A stretch of DNA of 5,880 nt, from contig RHAF01000080.1 in assembly GCA_010028775.1 (NCBI GenBank), positions 1 to 5,880 of the forward strand, given 5' to 3'. The notes beneath the pieces are model-generated. The model saw only the letters and a list, made by a program, of their open reading frames with translations, made no database searches and was not told the origin of the DNA. Source of the DNA: Verrucomicrobiota bacterium (GTDB taxonomy: Bacteria; Verrucomicrobiota; Verrucomicrobiia; Methylacidiphilales; Verrucolacustridaceae). Position numbers and translations under genes: made by a program. This document shows positions 1 through 5,880 of the stretch, piece after piece (the first letter of the stretch is position 1; each line of letters opens with the position of its first letter).

Positions 1-394
1 CGTGCGGAAGTTCCGATTTACTGTCCGCCGCCATGATTTTTTGCTGGGGGGAGCCAGGGGTATGTCGGTCATCGATTACGGTGTAGATGCCGTGACGGGG
101 AGTGTATTGACCTGTCATCAGGCAGGCACGCGTTGGCGCGCAATTAGGGGCACTGGCGTACGCCTGTTTGAAGATCAGGCCTTTCCTGGCCAGAGCGTCA
201 ATGTTGGGAGTCGGCGCCAAATCACCTCCGGCGAAACCCACATCCCGCCAACCCATGTCGTCGATTAGAATGAAGATGAAATTGGGACGCGTTTCAGCTT
301 GGAGAACAGAGCATCCGCCGAGAATCAGGTATTGGACCCAGCGACCCCATCGAGGAGGGCGGCGACGATTATTTGGCAAAGGTGGTGGGAGCAT
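1..394 (-). CDS. Sulfatase, formylglycine-dependent (N-terminal part, runs off left edge)
   Basis: This is the first 131 codons of a sulfatase that continues beyond base 1; family members are usually 450-600 residues. It would hydrolyse sulfate esters, probably on a sulfated polysaccharide, outside the cytoplasm. The frame holds the alkaline-phosphatase-superfamily N-terminus: R36-P-N-F-I-F-I-L-I-D-D-M-G-W, where D45/D46 are expected Ca2+ ligands, then T62-P-N-I-D-A-L-A, then N84-C-A-P-T-R-A-C-L-M-T-G. That last stretch fits the C-x-P-x-R motif in which C85 is converted to formylglycine. Next come G95-Q-Y-T-P-R-H-G and Y104-T-V-I-D. Residues 10-33 look like a signal sequence: an Arg-rich n-region, a hydrophobic core near W19-L31, and possible cleavage after L31-Q-A33; L25-G-G-C28 could instead be a weak lipobox. 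The ATG at 394 is the first in-frame ATG and lies 26 bases inside the end of tolC, without a visible Shine-Dalgarno. TTG at 376 is an alternative. Substrate unknown. The family call is strong, the exact start less so. Confidence 0.93.
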   Translation of the reverse strand, partial: MLPPPLPNNRRRPPRWGRWVQYLILGGCSVLQAETRPNFIFILIDDMGWRDVGFAGGDLAPTPNIDALARKGLIFKQAYASAPNCAPTRACLMTGQYTPRHGIYTVIDDRHTPGSPQQKIMAADSKSELPH

Positions 395-1820
395 CGGCTG
401 CGATGGCAGCATCATAGTTTGCCTGTGCGCGGAAGTAGTCGGCCTGTGCCTCGACTCCAAGAACTTCGGCATCAAAAGTAAATTGTTCCCGGATTTGCAA
501 ATTGAGCAAGTCGGTGGCACCCAGTTTCAGGCGTTCCTGTTCGGCAGATTGCAATTGCCGTGCCAGATCAATATTCCGCTGCGTCTTCTTCAAGGCGAGG
601 AAGGCTGCATCGACGGCAACAAAGGCATCCCGAACATCCGCGATGATGCGATCCCGGGTAAACTGTTTTTCCAGATTCAAACGAGAAATTGTCGAGTCAG
701 CCACATCAACCCGCCCTTCGGCTTCCCGTTGTTGCAAGGGTATTTTTAACTGCACCAACCCCTCCAGTTCAGTTTGCCCGTAGAAAGCTGGTTGCGCGGC
801 AAGGAGGCCGACATCGAGATTCGGCAGGAGGTTGTTTTTGGCAAGCCGATGATCAATATCGGCTTTTTTCAGGAGTAATTCGATCCGACGTATTTCTGGT
901 CGCTGAATGACGGCCGTGGCCAGGTCGGTGGTCATTCGGCTCTCTTCCAAAGGGGGTTGAGGGGGAAAGCTTTTTGGCAGTCGAGCCCGTGCGGCAATGA
1001 TTGGCTGTGCGCTTTCAGGTGTGCGAAAGAAGAGGGAAAGCTCGATGGCGCTGGCTTGGAAACGACGTTTTGCCACCACCATCGCTATTTCACGACTTAC
1101 CACCATCTGCTGGTTGTTAACCTGAACAATCGGGGCGGCTGCACCGAGTTTCACCTGTTCCGCTATGGCGCTGTCTCGAACCTGCGCGATGCGGAGCAAT
1201 TCTTCCGTCAAGGCAAGTCGATGCCCGCTGGCCAACCAAGTGTAATAACTGATTGTCGCGGCGCGGATGAAATCAAGATATTGGCGCAAGATGACCGGGT
1301 CAGCCAATTCTTGGTCGATCTTGGCCTGCCAGAGCTTGGCGCGCCGTTCGTCGATGGCACCATCGCGAAGAAGGGGGATGCGTAGCCCCACCAACCCCAC
1401 CCCCTCACTATTGCCGAGCGAATTATTTTTGTTGTAATTCGGAAGGTAGCCGCTGCTCAGTAGGTAATAATCGGCATAACTTGTGTAACCCCCATAGACA
1501 TTCCCGCCCCAAAAGGGAAAAGGCTGGTCCAGAATGGCATAGCCGGCAGCCCCATCGTTGGGTCCCGCCAGGCTTTTAGCCCCTCCGGAATTTAAATTCA
1601 GGTCGAAGGATCCTAGTGCTTGCCGAATCCGTCCCTTGGCGATGTCTTGGTCGATCAGGGCGGCAAGAAAAGGGGGGTACTGCTTTTTGACACTGGCTAG
1701 AACCTCGGGGAGCAACAAAGGTTTTTCCGTCGCCCCATGAGAAGCCAGCGTGAGGCAGACCCAGAGGAGCAGGGCGGCATAATCCCGGGACCAACGGACA
1801 ACCATCCTTCGTGTGCTCAC
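369..1820 (-). CDS. TolC-family outer membrane efflux/secretion protein
   Basis: This 483-residue protein has the length and layout of TolC-family trimeric outer membrane channels, which connect inner membrane transporters and adaptors to the outside. The N-terminus has a hydrophobic signal core (A15-L25) with likely cleavage around S27-H-G-A30. The typical internal duplication is visible: V144-G-L-R-I-P-L-L-R-D-G in the first half matches L356-V-Q-L-K-I-P-L in the second, each followed by a long Ala/Glu/Arg-rich helical stretch. The segment R307-P-E-I-R-R-I-E and the following N329-N-L-L-P-N-L-D are characteristic of the second half. Residues 103-137 are rich in Gly, Tyr and Asn and probably form a beta-barrel strand with an extended loop. 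The GTG start at 1820 overlaps the hlyD stop as GTGA, which favours it; an in-frame ATG at 1805 (M6) is the alternative and also keeps the signal peptide. It lies in an operon with the adaptor upstream and the sulfatase downstream. The transported substrate cannot be told from sequence. Confidence 0.92.
   Translation of the reverse strand: MSTRRMVVRWSRDYAALLLWVCLTLASHGATEKPLLLPEVLASVKKQYPPFLAALIDQDIAKGRIRQALGSFDLNLNSGGAKSLAGPNDGAAGYAILDQPFPFWGGNVYGGYTSYADYYLLSSGYLPNYNKNNSLGNSEGVGLVGLRIPLLRDGAIDERRAKLWQAKIDQELADPVILRQYLDFIRAATISYYTWLASGHRLALTEELLRIAQVRDSAIAEQVKLGAAAPIVQVNNQQMVVSREIAMVVAKRRFQASAIELSLFFRTPESAQPIIAARARLPKSFPPQPPLEESRMTTDLATAVIQRPEIRRIELLLKKADIDHRLAKNNLLPNLDVGLLAAQPAFYGQTELEGLVQLKIPLQQREAEGRVDVADSTISRLNLEKQFTRDRIIADVRDAFVAVDAAFLALKKTQRNIDLARQLQSAEQERLKLGATDLLNLQIREQFTFDAEVLGVEAQADYFRAQANYDAAIAADAPTTFAK
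1817..1820 (-). promoter_or_regulatory. GTGA stop/start overlap between hlyD and tolC
   Basis: The adaptor's TGA stop (1817-1819) overlaps a GTG start (1818-1820) in the tolC frame. No Shine-Dalgarno-like sequence is evident upstream, which fits coupled translation. The alternative tolC start, ATG at 1805, would leave a 12-base gap after the adaptor stop codon. Confidence 0.65.
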
Positions 1821-3094
1821 GGTTGTTTGGTTGGATCGAGTTTTCCGTCCTTATCGCTCACCACGGGGGGGAATCCATTAATTTGTCGCCAGATTTCAAA
1901 CCACAAAGGGACTTGGCGGAGCATGATCCAAGCATTGACGCGTGTTCCTTGACGGAGCCATCGGTCCTTATCCGGCCACCCCACCTTGACCGGCCCCTTT
2001 CCGTCGCTCCGATCAACGCTGTCCTCGCTGGGGGCAATCACGACCCGGAACTTTCCTGTGCCGTCGTCCGTGGCATCGATAAAGACGACCTCCCCGCCAA
2101 ACGTGCCGATGGCCAACTGGGGCCATCCGACCACCTGAACGGCCGGCCAACCCTCAAAAGCTAGTCGAACAGGACTGCCGGCCTGACCGTCTTTGCGCGG
2201 GTGGATGACGGGCATGTCGTTCCCATCCACGAGGATTTCGGCAAATCGGCTGTCGGTCTCGGGAATGATGACACAGATTAATGATCCGGGGCGCAGATAT
2301 GTTCCGTCCGTGGCGGCCACATTGAGAACGACTCCATTGCGGGGGGACAGGATGACTTGGCGCTCGTTTTGGCTGATTTGTATATCGAGGGCGGAGAGAT
2401 CCCTCTCTGCGGCGGCAACCTCACTAAGAGCCGTGCCTTTGGCTGCATGGGTGGAGGCGATGCCCGCGTCCATGTCGTTGGCGGTGCGCTTTAAGGAGGC
2501 GGCCGCGGATTTCCATTCCGCGCTGGTGGAGTCTCTTGAGAGAGTGGCGAGTTCAAGATTGCGTTGGGATTCCAGTTGCTTGGCGTGCAGCTCCTGGGTC
2601 CGGGTGAAATTTAGCTGAGCTGTTTCAAAGGCCACTTTGGCCTGTGCCAATCGCTGTTCGGCTCCCTCGATGGCTTGTCTTTTAGCCATCTCCTGCTGCG
2701 TGATTTGGGCAATGAGGGATTCCACCCGCCCCAAAGCAAAATCGCGCCGGCTTTCAATTGCCGCCCGTTGGGCTTTGAGATTGGTGATCAGATTAGGATC
2801 GTTGTCCTGTATTTCCACAATCAGGTCTCCCATCCTCACGCGCTGGCCCTCGGTAACATGGAGTTGTTTCACCCGGCCGGACACCTGGGCTTCAATGTTA
2901 AGGCGTCGCTCCAAGGGATTGAAGGCGATCACGCGACCGGTCCCGGCCACGAATTGTCTCCATGGTAAAAAAAGGAGGGCGACCACCAGCAAAGCAAAGG
3001 AGGCCAACAGGAGGCGGCTAAAAATCACCGTCCATCTTCCCGCGCCGGCCAGCGAGAGAGCCGGGAGTTGGTAGTAAGAGGGACGTGGGTTCAT
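1817..3094 (-). CDS. HlyD-family membrane fusion (periplasmic adaptor) protein
   Basis: This 425-residue adaptor would bridge the inner membrane ABC protein and the TolC-like channel. In order it shows: a short cytoplasmic tail; one membrane helix (about 24-44); the first half of a lipoyl/biotinyl-like domain (G73-R-V-K-Q-L-H-V, then E82-G-Q-R-V-R-M-G-D-L-I-V-E-I); a long Ala/Glu/Gln/Arg-rich coiled-coil hairpin (about 100-245); the second lipoyl half (S250-P-R-N-G-V-V, G270-S-L-I-C-V-I); and a C-terminal beta domain. That last region has an unusual pair of GWP motifs (G315-W-P and G323-W-P, then G330-T-F-G-G), a third at G372-W-P, and the end R393-Q-V-P-L-W-F-E-I-W-R-Q-I-N-G. From memory, these GWP and PLW-E-WRQ-NG features mark a conserved subfamily of HlyD adaptors that sits beside this kind of ABC protein. 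The ATG at 3094 shares ATGA with the ABC gene stop. The frame stays open to 3157, but starting there would overlap the ABC gene by 67 bases. Confidence 0.93.
   Translation of the reverse strand: MNPRPSYYQLPALSLAGAGRWTVIFSRLLLASFALLVVALLFLPWRQFVAGTGRVIAFNPLERRLNIEAQVSGRVKQLHVTEGQRVRMGDLIVEIQDNDPNLITNLKAQRAAIESRRDFALGRVESLIAQITQQEMAKRQAIEGAEQRLAQAKVAFETAQLNFTRTQELHAKQLESQRNLELATLSRDSTSAEWKSAAASLKRTANDMDAGIASTHAAKGTALSEVAAAERDLSALDIQISQNERQVILSPRNGVVLNVAATDGTYLRPGSLICVIIPETDSRFAEILVDGNDMPVIHPRKDGQAGSPVRLAFEGWPAVQVVGWPQLAIGTFGGEVVFIDATDDGTGKFRVVIAPSEDSVDRSDGKGPVKVGWPDKDRWLRQGTRVNAWIMLRQVPLWFEIWRQINGFPPVVSDKDGKLDPTKQP
3091..3094 (-). promoter_or_regulatory. ATGA stop/start overlap between the ABC gene and hlyD
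   Basis: The ABC gene's TGA (3091-3093) and the adaptor's ATG (3092-3094) share bases. The stretch just upstream on the coding strand is C-rich with no purine-rich ribosome-binding site, so translation of the adaptor is probably coupled to the ABC gene by re-initiation. This junction also decides the adaptor start. Confidence 0.8.
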
Positions 3095-5235
3095 CGGGAG
3101 GTGGGGGAGGGAGTTTCCTTGCGAGGGCCGGGCGAAAGTTGAATGACTTCGTCGCATATTTTAAGCACCTGATGGTCCCGCGTGGCCAGGACCACCGTCC
3201 ATGACTGGGATTTGCCCAGCACCACGTCGGAAAGGGAGGCTAGGGATGGCGCGTCCAGACCATCGAAAAGCTCGTCCACCAGAAGCAGCCTGGGTCGCTG
3301 GACCAATGCCCGGGCGAAGAGAAGTCGCGTGCGCTGGTTTCCGCTCAAAGGGGCTCCGCCTATTTTGAGACAAAGGTTGAGTCCGTCCGGCAAGTGTAAC
3401 AGTTCGTCCAACAAGCCGACCCGGGCCAGCGCCGCCCGTATTTCGTCCATGCCGATGTCGACACGACCTAGGCGCAGGTTTTCAACGATCGTGGCATCGA
3501 CAATTTCATCGCGCCTGAGAAGCATCACCGTTTCGCGCAGGGACTCGAGATACCAACTTCGAAGATCAAGTCCGTCGATGGAGACAAAACCCTTGGTGGG
3601 TTGGCGAAGGCCGAAAAGGATGTCCAGTAGGGTGCTGGCTCCCGAACCATGGGGACCGACGATTGCGGACCGGGAGCCGGGATGGAGGGTGAAGTGGCGG
3701 TCCTCAAAGAGAGGAGAATCCCTAAAGCCGAACGTCAGCGCATTGGCGGTGACTTCCGCACCCCCGGAACGCACTTTGGGTTGCTCCCCATCCTCTCTCT
3801 CAATCTCCAGATCAAAGAGATGACCTATCTTATCCATTGCGGCCATGGCGTCATACCAAGCCTCGAGATTTTTACCCATTTTAGCCAAAGCCGCGACGAT
3901 CGTGCCCATAATGAGCTCGCTGGCGACAAGCTGGCCCAAGGTGATTTGTTGGCTGATGACCAGGTATCCCCCCAAACAAAGGAGGGTCGCTGCGGCAAAC
4001 ACCTGCAAAACCAGCAAGCCCGCGATCTGACGCATCAAGATCTGAAAGTGTCTGATGCGGGCATGAATATAATCGGTCGCCAGCTGGTTGGCCCGTTCGT
4101 TGGCGAGGCGATAGCCACCCGGTCCCTTGAAAAGAAAGGGGAAGTGGGCGATTTCCTCAAACCAGCTGACGAGATCATACTTCATCATCGACTCACGAAT
4201 GCTGCTTGCAACGGCTCCCCGCCCCAGCAACCAGAGGGCCAACACGATCGAGCTTAATAAGCCTAGAACAAACACGAGCAGGAGCGGATGGTAAAGCGAG
4301 AGCACGATCATGCCGATCAGCGTGCTGAACACCACATTGACCCCATCCAGCAGAAGAACCGCGGTGCTTTTCTGGATCGTCACGACATCCAGAAAGCGAT
4401 TCACCAATTCGGGAGCATGAACCCCGTCCAAGGACTCCGCCTTGACCCGGGGAAGGCGATAGGCGAGGTCGGAGGCCGTGCGTACAAAAATACGCCGCTG
4501 GATAATGTCGGAAGTGTAATATTGGAACGCATTCACCACGGCCTGCAGAGCCATGCAGGCAAAAAGGGCCACGGAAAGGACGATCAGGGCCTGGATATAG
4601 GGCTGAGATTGCCCCCCAAAGGCCAGATTGGTCACCACGGCATCGACCGCAAGCGGGGCGGCCAAATAGAGAATTCCAGCAAAGACGGAAAAAACCAGCA
4701 GGGTGCGGATGTCCTGCTTCTCGGCCCTTAGCAGAGCAAGGAAGCGTTTTACGGGACTGAGGTGGGAGTGGTGGGAAGCATGGACGCTCATGGGATGGGC
4801 TGGTCGCTCGGGGTGAACGATGGCTGCCTCCACGACTCCATGGATACTGACCAAACCTAGCCGACGGGCGAATTCCTTTCGGGTGAGGGTGATCCGATGG
4901 GTAGGATGATCGCCATCCGCCAAGCGGAGGCTAAGAAGACCCGCATGGGTAATAACCCACCATCGTGATTCCTTGTCATCCCAGATGACCACCGGAGTGT
5001 CATGATGGGCGTGCCAAACTACCTCGGAGAGTGGCAATCGGACCGGTGAGACCTGCATATGAACCTCGGCGCCAGCATTGACCAATTGTCCCACCGGATC
5101 ATGTCCGGATTGAGTGGCGTTTTGAGCGGCTAACCGCGCCCGCTCATGGTGAAACTCGCATCCGGTGATGGCGGAAAGTTGGGCAAGGAGTTGGGGTGAA
5201 ACGGCGTCAGGGACGGCGGCCGGGGTTTCAGGCAT
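3091..5235 (-). CDS. Type I secretion-type ABC permease-ATPase with degenerate nucleotide-binding motifs
   Basis: This 714-residue half-transporter has the layout of type I secretion exporters. Residues 14-140 form an N-terminal domain placed like a C39 peptidase or C39-like domain, but with no recognisable protease Cys/His/Asp motif. A His-rich linker (141-161) follows. The membrane domain spans about 165-460, with hydrophobic segments near 178-201, 213-235, 293-338, 404-428 and 434-452. The ATPase domain is about 494-700. Its motifs are unusual: Walker A is G527-P-H-G-S-G-A-S-T with Ala at the lysine position (A533, codon GCC); the Q-loop position is Arg (R574 or R575); the signature is L630-S-G-N-Q; Walker B L650-L-L-V-D-E and D-loop G659-L-D are intact; the switch histidine position is T685. 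ATP turnover may be weak or absent. The ATG at 5235 is well fixed: an in-frame TAA lies 21 bases upstream with no other start codon between. Gene order ABC, adaptor, outer membrane channel supports a type I secretion or efflux role. Substrate unknown. Confidence 0.93.
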   Translation of the reverse strand: MPETPAAVPDAVSPQLLAQLSAITGCEFHHERARLAAQNATQSGHDPVGQLVNAGAEVHMQVSPVRLPLSEVVWHAHHDTPVVIWDDKESRWWVITHAGLLSLRLADGDHPTHRITLTRKEFARRLGLVSIHGVVEAAIVHPERPAHPMSVHASHHSHLSPVKRFLALLRAEKQDIRTLLVFSVFAGILYLAAPLAVDAVVTNLAFGGQSQPYIQALIVLSVALFACMALQAVVNAFQYYTSDIIQRRIFVRTASDLAYRLPRVKAESLDGVHAPELVNRFLDVVTIQKSTAVLLLDGVNVVFSTLIGMIVLSLYHPLLLVFVLGLLSSIVLALWLLGRGAVASSIRESMMKYDLVSWFEEIAHFPFLFKGPGGYRLANERANQLATDYIHARIRHFQILMRQIAGLLVLQVFAAATLLCLGGYLVISQQITLGQLVASELIMGTIVAALAKMGKNLEAWYDAMAAMDKIGHLFDLEIEREDGEQPKVRSGGAEVTANALTFGFRDSPLFEDRHFTLHPGSRSAIVGPHGSGASTLLDILFGLRQPTKGFVSIDGLDLRSWYLESLRETVMLLRRDEIVDATIVENLRLGRVDIGMDEIRAALARVGLLDELLHLPDGLNLCLKIGGAPLSGNQRTRLLFARALVQRPRLLLVDELFDGLDAPSLASLSDVVLGKSQSWTVVLATRDHQVLKICDEVIQLSPGPRKETPSPTSR

Positions 5236-5394
5236 GGATCCACAATTTAGCTTAAATTATGCAAAAGTCATGTCCTGATGCCCCTAAAGATCCGGGCAAC
5301 CATTTGAATCCCGTAGCTCTCTCTGCGGTTTTGGGAGTGTATTTATCGGGGGATAGGCTTGGGCGCCAGGCGGTGGGATCTTCTGGAAAAACAG
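5236..5394 (-). promoter_or_regulatory. Intergenic gap, probable promoter region of the secretion operon
   Basis: This 159-base gap between fumC and the ABC gene holds no gene that I can support. The 25-30 bases nearest the ABC start are clearly AT-rich against a GC-rich background. On the minus strand they include TGCATAAT (5256-5263), where CATAAT could serve as a -10 element, but I see no good TTGACA-like -35 at the usual spacing and the implied leader would be only about a dozen bases. Ribosome-binding sequence before the ABC ATG is weak (GTGGAT). No GC-rich hairpin followed by a T-run is evident after the fumC stop, so read-through from fumC cannot be excluded. Promoter rules for the suspected phylum are uncertain, hence the low confidence. 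Confidence 0.25.
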
Positions 5395-5880
5395 CTAGGG
5401 CTTTGGGCCGAGCATGTTCTCGGGACGGACCAGTTGATCAAACTCGTCTGCCTTTAGGTAGCCGAGGGAGAGGCAGGCTTCTTTGAGAGTCGCGTTTTCA
5501 TGGTGGGCTTTTTTGGCGACTTCGGCCGCTTTATCGTAGCCAATCCTGGGGGAGAGGGCAGTGACCAGCATGAGAGAACGGTTGGTATAGTCCTTGAGTT
5601 TGGCGGCATCGGCTTGTATTCCCTCCACACAGAATTCACGGAAGCAACGGCACGCATCCGCCAGAAGTTGAACCGAGTGCAGGAAGTTATGAATAATGAC
5701 GGGCTTGAAGACGTTGAGTTCGAAATTGCCCTGGGACCCGGCAAACCCAATGGCCGCATCGTTCCCGTGCACTTGGGCACAGACCATGGTCATAGCCTCC
5801 GATTGGGTCGGGTTCACTTTCCCCGGCATGATGGAGGAGCCTGGTTCATTTTCCGGAAGGTGAAGTTCCGCCAAACCCGC
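5395..5880 (-). CDS. fumC: Fumarate hydratase class II (C-terminal part, runs off right edge)
   Basis: These are the last 161 codons plus the stop of the iron-independent fumarase, which interconverts fumarate and malate in the TCA cycle in the cytoplasm. The signature loop of the fumarase/aspartase superfamily, G-S-S-I-M-P-G-K-V-N-P-T-Q, lies near the right edge (bases about 5802-5841). It contains the catalytic loop serine and the Lys and Asn that bind substrate. It is followed by the expected Q-V-x-G-N-D, G-x-x-G-x-F-E-L-N-V-F-K-P and the C-terminal T-A-L-S-P-x-I-G-Y-D-K-A-A segment. The amount of sequence after the loop matches that of known class II fumarases, so the 3' end appears intact. 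The G-N-F-E-L-N and S-P-x-I-G-Y-D-K-A stretches favour fumarase over aspartase or argininosuccinate lyase. The stop is TAG at 5395-5397. The neighbouring operon is 159 bases downstream and functionally unrelated. Confidence 0.96.
   Translation of the reverse strand, partial: AGLAELHLPENEPGSSIMPGKVNPTQSEAMTMVCAQVHGNDAAIGFAGSQGNFELNVFKPVIIHNFLHSVQLLADACRCFREFCVEGIQADAAKLKDYTNRSLMLVTALSPRIGYDKAAEVAKKAHHENATLKEACLSLGYLKADEFDQLVRPENMLGPKP

Noticed and set aside
168..749. 193-codon open frame on the plus strand spanning the sulfatase and tolC ends
   Set aside because: Both minus-strand genes are clearly recognisable here; the plus-strand translation is compositionally odd and unrecognised.
3095..3157. 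Upstream extension of the HlyD adaptor by 21 codons
   Set aside because: It would overlap the ABC gene by 67 bases. The ATG at 3094 sits in a classic ATGA junction, and the extra residues look like shifted-frame ABC sequence.
3182..3823. 213-codon open frame on the plus strand
   Set aside because: It lies wholly antisense to the ABC ATPase domain, whose motifs are plain on the minus strand. Its translation is Arg/Ser/Pro-rich with no recognisable domain.
3649..4257. 202-codon open frame on the plus strand
   Set aside because: Antisense to the ABC membrane domain; a shadow of high-GC minus-strand coding with no family features of its own.
5236..5241. GGATCC palindrome just before the ABC start
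   Set aside because: A six-base palindrome is expected by chance and has no repeat partner nearby; not supportable as an operator.
5330..5394. Possible rho-independent terminator after fumC
   Set aside because: The T-run after the stop (TTTTT) comes before, not after, any GC-rich stem, and the GGCGCC palindrome is not followed by a T-run.
5259..5486. Small plus-strand open frame from the intergenic gap into fumC
   Set aside because: Most of it is antisense to the fumC 3' end, and it shows no leader-peptide features or ribosome-binding site.

Overview
The window carries five genes, all on the minus strand. Read in transcription order from the right edge they are: the 3' end of a class II fumarase (fumC, 5395-5880); a 159-base intergenic gap; a three-gene type I secretion/efflux set made of an ABC permease-ATPase (3091-5235), a HlyD-type membrane fusion protein (1817-3094) and a TolC-type outer membrane protein (369-1820); and the 5' end of a formylglycine-type sulfatase (1-394) that runs off the left edge. 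The long plus-strand reading frames are antisense shadows. I saw no RNA genes, mobile elements, CRISPR arrays or convincing repeats.

The organism is a Gram-negative bacterium, because it has a TolC-like outer membrane channel and a trans-envelope adaptor. The sulfatase, with its CAPTR active site and a downstream Y-T-V-I-D segment, resembles the sulfatases that are very abundant in Verrucomicrobiota, Planctomycetota and Lentisphaerota. A PVC-group and probably verrucomicrobial host is therefore my best guess. It is an inference from remembered family resemblance, not from a search.

The four genes from 5235 leftwards look like one operon. The ABC gene stop and the hlyD start share ATGA, the hlyD stop and the tolC start share GTGA, and the sulfatase ATG lies 26 bases inside the end of tolC. 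None of these internal junctions has a clear Shine-Dalgarno sequence, which fits translational coupling. The operon probably starts in the AT-richer gap upstream of the ABC gene, although read-through from fumC is possible because I see no hairpin terminator there. Together the three envelope proteins would form an inner membrane to outer membrane conduit. The sulfatase is a predicted exported enzyme made in the same transcript.

The most unusual point is the ABC protein. Its nucleotide-binding domain has lost the Walker A lysine (GPHGSGAST), the Q-loop glutamine and the switch histidine, and has LSGNQ in place of LSGGQ, yet it keeps the Walker B Asp-Glu and the D-loop. Its N-terminal domain sits where a C39 peptidase domain would be but shows no protease motif, and a histidine-rich linker joins it to the membrane domain. 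Either this is a slow or non-hydrolytic ABC protein, or it needs a catalytic partner encoded elsewhere. No secretion substrate is visible in the window.
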